NCBI GenBank assembly: GCA_020053845.1
Contig: JAGVMI010000092.1
Location: forward strand, 1 to 9,763
Origin: Candidatus Babeliales bacterium
GTDB lineage: Bacteria; Babelota; Babeliae; Babelales; Vermiphilaceae
Length of the DNA: 9,763 bases
Reading direction: 5' to 3'
A model generated the notes under the pieces. It ran no database searches, had not been told where the DNA came from, and was given only the letters and a program-made list of their open reading frames with translations. Below are positions 5,612 to 9,763 of the stretch, piece after piece. The translations under genes and the position numbers were made by a program. Every line of letters begins with the position of its first letter. Position 1 is the first letter of the stretch.

Positions 5612-6043
5612 ATGCGATGTGCACTTTTTATAGTTTTTCTAAGCATCACACATGCCGTGCTTAGCATGGATAACAAAGTATCCACTAAGCTTACTGATGT
5701 GGATCGCCTGATTCTCATGGCACAGGAAGATCTAAAACGAGATATTATCACGCTTGAATCATGGATAGGCCAGCTTGAATGTGTTGCAGCTCCGGCGCCC
5801 TGTGTATTATGTGAGCACACACAAGCATGCCCTAAAAACTGGGCGCCAAGTACGGTAGAAGCGCAGAAAAAAGCAGTGAATGCTTCAATGCGCAGCGTTA
5901 TCGGGCAAACAAGAAGGCTTACTCCACTTGTATTAAGTAATGGCCAGACATTTGAAGCGCGTATGCAGCGCTCGCGGCACAGCATATGCGCATTACTGTG
6001 GGATGGCTGGAGTATTTTAAGGAAGTTGCGCAAGAGAATGTGA
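5612..6043 (+). CDS. Exported protein with a four-cysteine cluster, unknown function
   Basis: No family is recognised for this 143-residue product. ATG 5612 lies three bases after the preceding stop, with only a weak TGAG upstream, which points to translational coupling. The leader MRCALFIVFLSITHAVLS cleaves before Met19-Asp20. Residues 20-56 are helical and charged. A compact cluster holds Cys57, Cys64, Cys67 and Cys73 in LECVAAPAPCVLCEHTQACP, suitable for two disulfides if exported or for a metal site. Residues 80-143 are basic and helical and end in SILRKLRKRM. An antisense frame (5581-6033) of similar length has no leader or ribosome binding site. The strong convergent terminator lies about 24 bases downstream. 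Confidence 0.8.
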   Translation: MRCALFIVFLSITHAVLSMDNKVSTKLTDVDRLILMAQEDLKRDIITLESWIGQLECVAAPAPCVLCEHTQACPKNWAPSTVEAQKKAVNASMRSVIGQTRRLTPLVLSNGQTFEARMQRSRHSICALLWDGWSILRKLRKRM

Positions 6044-6066
6044 GCAGTAATATATACTTGAGCAAT

Positions 6067-6098
6067 AAGAAAAGCGGCTGTATAAGAGCCGCTTTCTT
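6067..6098. terminator. Bidirectional terminator between the convergent arrays
   Basis: AAAGCGGCT pairs with AGCCGCTTT around a loop GTATAAG, with AAGA to the left and CTT to the right extending the stem. Read on the minus strand, it is followed by TTTTCTTATT. It therefore serves both the plus-strand gene ending at 6043 and the minus-strand operon ending at 6150. Confidence 0.88.
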
Positions 6099-6149
6099 GT
6101 GTGTTGCTGCAAAGAATCTTAAGGCGAGTATATGTACGATGTTCCTTGC

Positions 6150-6551
6150 CTATTTCTTACTTTGGTAGAAGTGCGCTCTTTTTTCTGATTGATGCGCAAT
6201 TAAAGCTTCGAGTATTTGTTCGAGTGTGAAAGCATAAGTCGCTATTAATTCTTTTTTGGCTTGTTTATCATCATTATTTGCAGGTCTATAGTTTAAAAGG
6301 TTGCCTAAACTTTCTGCATGCTTTATTGCGGTTTCATGTACTTCTTTAAATTCTTCTTGCGTATTAATTTTTAAAGAGGCATGTACAGATGAGGTAGGTG
6401 CTGCGTTGCCAACGAGATGTGATTCAACACTTGGCTTCTGCAAGGAGCTAGCATTATCATTATTTGAACAACTATCTTCTTGTTGTCCCATTGCATGCGC
6501 TGAGTGTGCAAAGATCATGATGTTCAGTGCACAGATGAGGTTGCGTACCAT
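6150..6551 (-). CDS. Small exported helical protein, last gene of the minus-strand array
   Basis: The 133-residue product is unrecognised. I choose ATG 6551, where AAAGGA lies nine bases upstream and a clean leader, MVRNLICALNIMIFAHSAHA, cleaves before Met21. A more distal ATG at 6677 would overlap the end of the upstream gene and bury the leader, so I reject it. Residues 21-60 are Ser, Asn and Gln rich and probably disordered. Residues 63-87 and 95-127 are amphipathic helices (EEFKEVHETAIKHAESLGNL, then AKKELIATYAFTLEQILEAL). The only mature cysteine is Cys28. The helix-rich design after a polar linker resembles the upstream genes of the array, but I see no clear alignment to any one of them. 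It ends about 50 bases from the bidirectional terminator. Confidence 0.78.
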   Translation of the reverse strand: MVRNLICALNIMIFAHSAHAMGQQEDSCSNNDNASSLQKPSVESHLVGNAAPTSSVHASLKINTQEEFKEVHETAIKHAESLGNLLNYRPANNDDKQAKKELIATYAFTLEQILEALIAHQSEKRAHFYQSKK

Positions 6552-6594
6552 GATGATGAATCCTTTTTCTTTAAAAGTGTTCGTACCGTAAGTA

Positions 6595-7161
6595 TTACGA
6601 AATAGTGCATGGCCGTGTACGGTGCTTTTCTTCGACTTCTTTGATAAGGCGTTTGGCTTCGGGTATGAGAAGCTCATGTGAGTACTTATGCTGAACTTCC
6701 TGCACGGTATTGTTTATTATTTTAGCATATTTATATTCATCGCTTCCTGGATTTGCACTTTGCAAAAGTGCAATAAGCTTTCCGCTTACTAGCAATAAGG
6801 ATTTAGACTCATCTTGACTCGAGAGATCGGGCATATTCTTAATGCCTTGTATTCCAGCAAGAAAACCTAAAAGATCATTGCGAGCTGCGGGATCTAAGCA
6901 GAAGATCGAGTCCAGTATGCTCACGGCGTAGCTGCCGCTATTGAGCGCACATGCCTGAAGCCAATGGCATTTGAGCAATGCATTAGATTGGCTTTGTGAT
7001 TGCGCGGCTTGCTCTGTACGATTCTGCAGCATTTCTTGTGTGATGGTTTCTGATACAACAAATAGTTCGTGTATGCTGCCTCGCTTCTCTTGATCATTCA
7101 TGCTGTATGCGGAGAATGTACAAAATGTGATGCATAATATGCTTAAAAATTTTTTATTCAT
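6595..7161 (-). CDS. Exported helical protein with C-terminal CaaX box (CTIS), paralogue A
   Basis: The 188-residue product matches no named family. ATG 7161 lies ten bases after the preceding stop, with AGAAAAGAAA as a weak ribosome binding site. The leader MNKKFLSILCITFCTFSAYS cleaves before Met21-Asn22. Residues 30-60 are a polar helix and 62-105 a Cys-containing helical region (WLQAC, FCLDPAARNDLL). Residues 100-160 are the core shared with the 8723 gene: GIKNMPDLSSQDE aligns with GIVRMPNINSQAE, and SGKLIALLQSANPGSDEYKY with QSTLTLLLEQATAGSRENEH. The last helix (165-180) is charged. The protein ends KHRTRPCTIS, a Cys at position -4 followed by Thr-Ile-Ser, which is a CaaX box of the farnesyl type in eukaryotes. 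Its function is unknown; a host-directed protein is inferred. Confidence 0.83.
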   Translation of the reverse strand: MNKKFLSILCITFCTFSAYSMNDQEKRGSIHELFVVSETITQEMLQNRTEQAAQSQSQSNALLKCHWLQACALNSGSYAVSILDSIFCLDPAARNDLLGFLAGIQGIKNMPDLSSQDESKSLLLVSGKLIALLQSANPGSDEYKYAKIINNTVQEVQHKYSHELLIPEAKRLIKEVEEKHRTRPCTIS

Positions 7162-7171
7162 TTTCTTTTCT

Positions 7172-7774
7172 CTATGGTATGAATTCCCAATTGTCTAATA
7201 AGTCTTGATCTGCAAGCCCTCCGTTACATAAGGGCTTTTTTTGCGCGTATGTTAGGAGTAATTGGGGTGTTTGTGAGGTGACTACTCGTTTTTTATCGGT
7301 ATTTTCTAAGATGTCTTTTGCCTCTTCAAGTGCATTTGCGAGAAACATAAGTGCGCTCGAAACTTCTTGATGTAAAGCATCGTGCGCAATTTCATTTTTA
7401 AGTTCAGTCAGAAGGCGCTGGCGATACTTTTCATAATCTGAGTGCTTTGTGTTATATGCGCTCCACTGCTTGCGTAAAGTATCGTAATCCTGCGCGCGCT
7501 TTTCTTGATCAAAATAATGCTGAGATGAAATGAGCCTATGCGTACCTTTAATGGTCAGCACCTCCGCCCACGTGGTATCAATGCCGCGCAACAATGCATA
7601 GACCGTTTGGTGATCAGGTATATGTGATTTTTGAAAAATGTTAGTGCGTGCTTGTATATGGGTGAGCCGTAGCACAATAAGCGCATTGTCTGGCGATAGC
7701 GTATCCTGAAGGCCCATTGCGCATAGGGCATGAGCGTAAAGGGCAACTGTGTAGCGCAGCATACCAAACTTCAT
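7172..7774 (-). CDS. Exported helical protein, unknown function
   Basis: This 200-residue product, the longest in the array, matches no family I know. AAGGAG at four to five bases upstream fixes ATG 7774. The leader MKFGMLRYTVALYAHALCA cleaves before Met20-Gly21. Residues 28-80 are mixed helix (TVYALLRGIDTTWAEVL). Residues 86-130 are highly charged and Tyr/Gln rich and likely form a long helix or coiled coil (EKRAQDYDTLRKQW). Residues 130-162 form another helix (EVSSALMFLANALEEAKDIL), similar in pattern to the last helix of the 7843 gene. The tail is uncharged at the end (DNWEFIP) and contains one cysteine, Cys183. The 68-base gap upstream is the largest in the array and holds a TATAAA about 25 bases before the ATG without a clear -35. 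The next gene follows after ten bases. Confidence 0.8.
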   Translation of the reverse strand: MKFGMLRYTVALYAHALCAMGLQDTLSPDNALIVLRLTHIQARTNIFQKSHIPDHQTVYALLRGIDTTWAEVLTIKGTHRLISSQHYFDQEKRAQDYDTLRKQWSAYNTKHSDYEKYRQRLLTELKNEIAHDALHQEVSSALMFLANALEEAKDILENTDKKRVVTSQTPQLLLTYAQKKPLCNGGLADQDLLDNWEFIP

Positions 7775-7842
7775 AACTCTCCTTTTTTAATCAGTTTTAT
7801 ACACACGCATGAGCGTAGCATAGGCGCGCGGTCTGTTTATAG

Positions 7843-8298
7843 CTACCTGTTGGGTATCACAACGAGTGGAGCGCTAGCTTGTGCATATGTTTTGAGCGCG
7901 TTATTACGTACAATTGCAGATTCGATATGATTGTTAAGGACAGCAAGCGCTGCAGCAACTACATCAAGCTGCGTACTGAATTCCGGCGTAGGGCTGTTAT
8001 TGAGAAGCTCATTATAAGAGCGGTTGAGCTCTGCATGCGTCTCGCGTAAGGCGCTTATCTTGCTTTGCATCTGTTCTTGGACATGTGACGTGTAACCACC
8101 CCTTGAGGCGTCCTGAACAAGGTATGTGAGTGAAGAACTGAATGCGTCAGCATGATTGATTTTGCAATCAAGCTTACTGCGCAGATCGGCAATGTGATGT
8201 GCATACTGCTGCTTAGCTCGTAAGCTCTTGGCGCTCCCATCCATTGCACTAAGCAATGCGGTGTTGCAAAGAGTGATTGCTAAAAGAAGAGATTTCAT
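7843..8298 (-). CDS. Small exported helical protein, unknown function
   Basis: The 151-residue product is unrecognised. AGGAG seven bases upstream fixes ATG 8298. The leader MKSLLLAITLCNTALLSA cleaves before Met19-Asp20. The mature part is almost wholly helical with alternating charged and small residues: 24-45 (RAKQQYAHHIADLRSKLDCK), 52-62, 70-100 (QEQMQSKISALRETHAELN) and 107-138 (LDVVAAALAVLNNHIESA). Cys45 is the only mature cysteine. The order of an AF..L segment, a polar link and a final amphipathic helix faintly recalls the 6595 and 8723 pair. I regard kinship as possible but unproven. It ends in a hydrophobic LVVIP and Asn-Arg. Confidence 0.8.
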   Translation of the reverse strand: MKSLLLAITLCNTALLSAMDGSAKSLRAKQQYAHHIADLRSKLDCKINHADAFSSSLTYLVQDASRGGYTSHVQEQMQSKISALRETHAELNRSYNELLNNSPTPEFSTQLDVVAAALAVLNNHIESAIVRNNALKTYAQASAPLVVIPNR

Positions 8299-8334
8299 AT
8301 GATGCTCCTGCGCAGATGATTATTGTTACTATCG

Positions 8335-8709
8335 TTACTCTTGGGATTCATTTTTTGCGTTATGTAGTTGCCCGGGTACGGTTGCTGATTTGCCAGCAAC
8401 AGATTCCTTAAGAGCTTGGGATGGTGTTATGTCGATTGGTTGGTTCCATGATTCTAATCTTGAGATGTAATATTGATCTTCTTTAAAAAAAGATTTGCCG
8501 TATTGAGTAATGCGGAAGTAAATTGTGTTCACTTCGATAGCACATGACTCCAAACCAGAATTTTTGATCGCTTCTCCAATCTTATGCACACTCTCCCAGA
8601 TAGAAGCCAGGTCTTCAGCATGTGCGATTTTTTGTTCTTCACTTTTCATACAAAAAGCATTGCTGAACGTTATGATAGTCAAAAGTGTGCATAGTAGGTG
8701 TCTGGTCAT
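8335..8709 (-). CDS. Small exported protein, unknown function
   Basis: This 124-residue product is not recognised. ATG 8709 lies 13 bases after the upstream stop, with only an A-rich AAAGAAAGA ahead of it, so coupling to the preceding gene is likely. The leader MTRHLLCTLLTIITFSNAFC cleaves before Met21-Lys22. It shares the L-C-T-L..I-T..S-N run with the leader of the 9274 gene. Residues 22-50 are a charged helix (EDLASIWESVHKIGEAIKN). Cys56 and the segment EVNTIYFRITQYGKSFF suggest a more compact part with some strand. The last 30 residues are polar and likely flexible. No membrane segment is seen after the leader. Confidence 0.76.
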   Translation of the reverse strand: MTRHLLCTLLTIITFSNAFCMKSEEQKIAHAEDLASIWESVHKIGEAIKNSGLESCAIEVNTIYFRITQYGKSFFKEDQYYISRLESWNQPIDITPSQALKESVAGKSATVPGQLHNAKNESQE

Positions 8710-8722
8710 AGTTGTTCTTTCT

Positions 8723-9274
8723 TTAAGAAATAATACACGTACACCACTTAGATTTTTTAGCAGCAGGTGGATTGTGTGATTGGTTTTTCCCCTGCTGGCT
8801 TGCTACATAGGTATTCTCTACATTCTGCAATACACCCGCAATGGTAGTAAGATGCTCGTTTTCTCTACTGCCTGCAGTGGCTTGTTCAAGCAGTAAAGTG
8901 AGAGTGCTTTGTATATTATTCAAGACTTGTTGTTCGGCTTGGCTATTGATATTGGGCATGCGTACAATGCCTGTTTGATGAGTAAGATAGTGCATGCATT
9001 CGGTACGCATTGAGTTATCTGATGCAAATGCATAAGCAAGAGCTTCAAATGCGTTGTTAGCAGTTAATTGCTCGCACGCACGATCCCACCTAGTTTGCCA
9101 GTCTGCAAAGCGTTGCTGTGCAGAAAGCTGAGTGGCAGACGTTTGTGATGCTTGGCGTGATTCGGTTAAAAGTACATCAATGGTATTCTGTTTTTGGGTA
9201 TCTTCCATGCCATGCATATGCAGTGAGCTTACAAGTATACAGAAAGCTATGCCATATCGGTTCATGAGCATCAT
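8723..9274 (-). CDS. Exported helical protein with C-terminal CaaX box (CIIS), paralogue B
   Basis: The product has 183 residues if it starts at ATG 9274, whose A overlaps the TAA of the preceding gene (TAATG), a typical coupled start. ATG 9286 upstream and ATG 9265 downstream are in-frame alternatives. The leader ends near SLHMHG and cleaves before Met-Glu-Asp. The mature protein is helical and Gln/Ala rich. WDRAC, AFASDNSMR and GIVRMPNINSQAE align with WLQAC, FCLDPAAR and GIKNMPDLSSQDE of the 6595 gene. After the shared core the tails differ: this one is polar and then basic, PPAAKKSKWCTCIIS. The final C-I-I-S is a textbook CaaX sequence, preceded by a second Cys and a Lys cluster as in prenylated eukaryotic membrane proteins. 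No role is known. Confidence 0.83.
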   Translation of the reverse strand: MMLMNRYGIAFCILVSSLHMHGMEDTQKQNTIDVLLTESRQASQTSATQLSAQQRFADWQTRWDRACEQLTANNAFEALAYAFASDNSMRTECMHYLTHQTGIVRMPNINSQAEQQVLNNIQSTLTLLLEQATAGSRENEHLTTIAGVLQNVENTYVASQQGKNQSHNPPAAKKSKWCTCIIS

Positions 9275-9567
9275 TATCGTTGCCATCCCTCATTTACGCG
9301 TGTGGCAATTTGGCTAAGAAACTCAGCAGAATTTTTTTCAAGTTCGGCCTGGTTTTCTGAAAGAGCCGTGTTGAGCGATTGTTTCTGCTTGAGCTCTTTG
9401 CGAGGCTGTGCGATTTTAGGATGATTATTTTCCCCCGCAACCTGTTTAATAGCATCCATGATCGCTTCTTTTGATTCTTTCCGCGTAAGCTCGCGCTCTT
9501 TTTCCATAGCGCAGAGATTGCTTATACTTGTAATACACGCAAGTGTGCAGATCAATTTTTGTATCAT
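9274..9567 (-). CDS. Small exported charged helical protein, first gene of the minus-strand array
   Basis: The 97-residue product matches no family I recognise. AAGGAG seven bases upstream fixes ATG 9567. The leader MIQKLICTLACITSISNLCA cleaves before Met21-Glu22. The mature 77 residues are strongly charged and helical: EKERELTRKESKEAIMDAIK, a short Pro/Asn break (NNHPKIAQP), then a second helix with heptad-like spacing (ALSENQAELEKNSAEFLSQI). It ends NEGWQR, and its stop codon overlaps the start of the next gene, so the two are probably translated together. It sits about 25 bases behind the predicted transcription start of the array. Confidence 0.8.
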   Translation of the reverse strand: MIQKLICTLACITSISNLCAMEKERELTRKESKEAIMDAIKQVAGENNHPKIAQPRKELKQKQSLNTALSENQAELEKNSAEFLSQIATRVNEGWQR

Positions 9568-9598
9568 CGATTCTCCTTAATGCGAGTAAATGTGCTCT

Positions 9599-9628
9599 AG
9601 TATAGCGACGTATTTCTTGATGTGTCTA
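9599..9628 (-). promoter_or_regulatory. Candidate promoter of the seven-gene minus-strand array
   Basis: On the minus strand TAGACA (9628-9623, five of six matches) is followed after 18 bases by TATACT (9604-9599, five of six). The start would be near 9592, leaving a leader of about 25 bases with AAGGAG before ATG 9567. It is the best sigma-70-type match in the window. Confidence 0.65.
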
Positions 9629-9649
9629 CTGGGGTATATTTACCCGTAG
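9626..9649. promoter_or_regulatory. Palindrome overlapping the -35 of the array promoter
   Basis: CTAC-TG-GGGTA-TATT-TACCC-GTAG: GGGTA pairs with TACCC, and the outer CTAC pairs with GTAG, with a two-base bulge on the left. It overlaps the -35 element, a common operator position. No regulator is visible in the window. Confidence 0.4.
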
Positions 9650-9763
9650 AATGGGCGATTAATGATTGTTGTGGAGCCGCAATGGTAGCTTACTAAATGC
9701 ACTGTTTTCTCTAATCGCGTGTGTATCCCATAGGGTACTCATCAGGACTGCATGGCAGTAACA
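9650..9763. other. Right-edge stretch with no assignable gene
   Basis: A minus-strand frame is open from the edge to TAA at 9659-9661 (about 34 codons) and could be the end of a gene outside the window, but its residues show no recognisable motif. A short palindrome, ACTGC-ATG-GCAGT, lies at 9747-9759. Nothing else is supported. Confidence 0.3.

Noticed and set aside
5581..6033. Minus-strand 150-codon frame antisense to the 5612-6043 gene.
   Set aside because: It has no leader or recognisable motif and runs opposite a gene with a signal peptide coupled to its upstream neighbour.
6552..6677. N-terminal extension of the last array gene to ATG 6677.
   Set aside because: It would overlap the CaaX-encoding end of the upstream gene and place about 42 residues before a clear signal peptide; AAAGGA precedes ATG 6551.

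Overview
The window carries two housekeeping genes, elongation factor P and NusB, beside a dense block of small exported proteins with no family I recognise. The housekeeping pair, the long run of short Sec-signal proteins whose predicted mature forms start with Met, a secreted PI-PLC-like enzyme and a degenerate RING-like tail together suggest a host-associated bacterium, most like Candidatus Dependentiae (TM6/Babeliae). That assignment is an inference from gene style and is not proven.

Layout. Positions 1-758 (minus strand) hold the 5' part of a secreted PI-PLC X-domain-like phosphodiesterase with a GTG start; it runs off the left edge. Positions 951-2102 (plus) are efp-nusB, closed by an intrinsic terminator near 2129-2164. 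Positions 2233-6043 hold six plus-strand small membrane or secreted proteins, interrupted by one minus-strand gene (3902-4291). Positions 6150-9567 are seven closely spaced minus-strand genes, each with a signal peptide, that look like one operon driven from a promoter at 9599-9628. The two arrays converge on a strong bidirectional terminator at 6067-6098.

The genes appear to form an island of candidate effectors or surface proteins. Two pairs are visibly paralogous: 4472-5029 with 5165-5608 (a proline-spaced hydrophobic hairpin) and 6595-7161 with 8723-9274 (an all-helical family). Both members of the second pair end in a eukaryotic-type CaaX box, C-T-I-S and C-I-I-S, although the tails leading to it are unrelated. 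This is the most striking signal in the window and suggests prenylation by a eukaryotic host. Other notable signals are an array of five 11-bp repeats with an inverted copy, placed so that a hairpin can enclose the ribosome binding site of the gene at 2802, and methionine at mature position +1 in twelve signal-peptide proteins.

No tRNA, rRNA, transposase or CRISPR array is visible. No gene-free stretch exceeds about 200 bases. Functions beyond efp, nusB and the PLC fold are unassigned.
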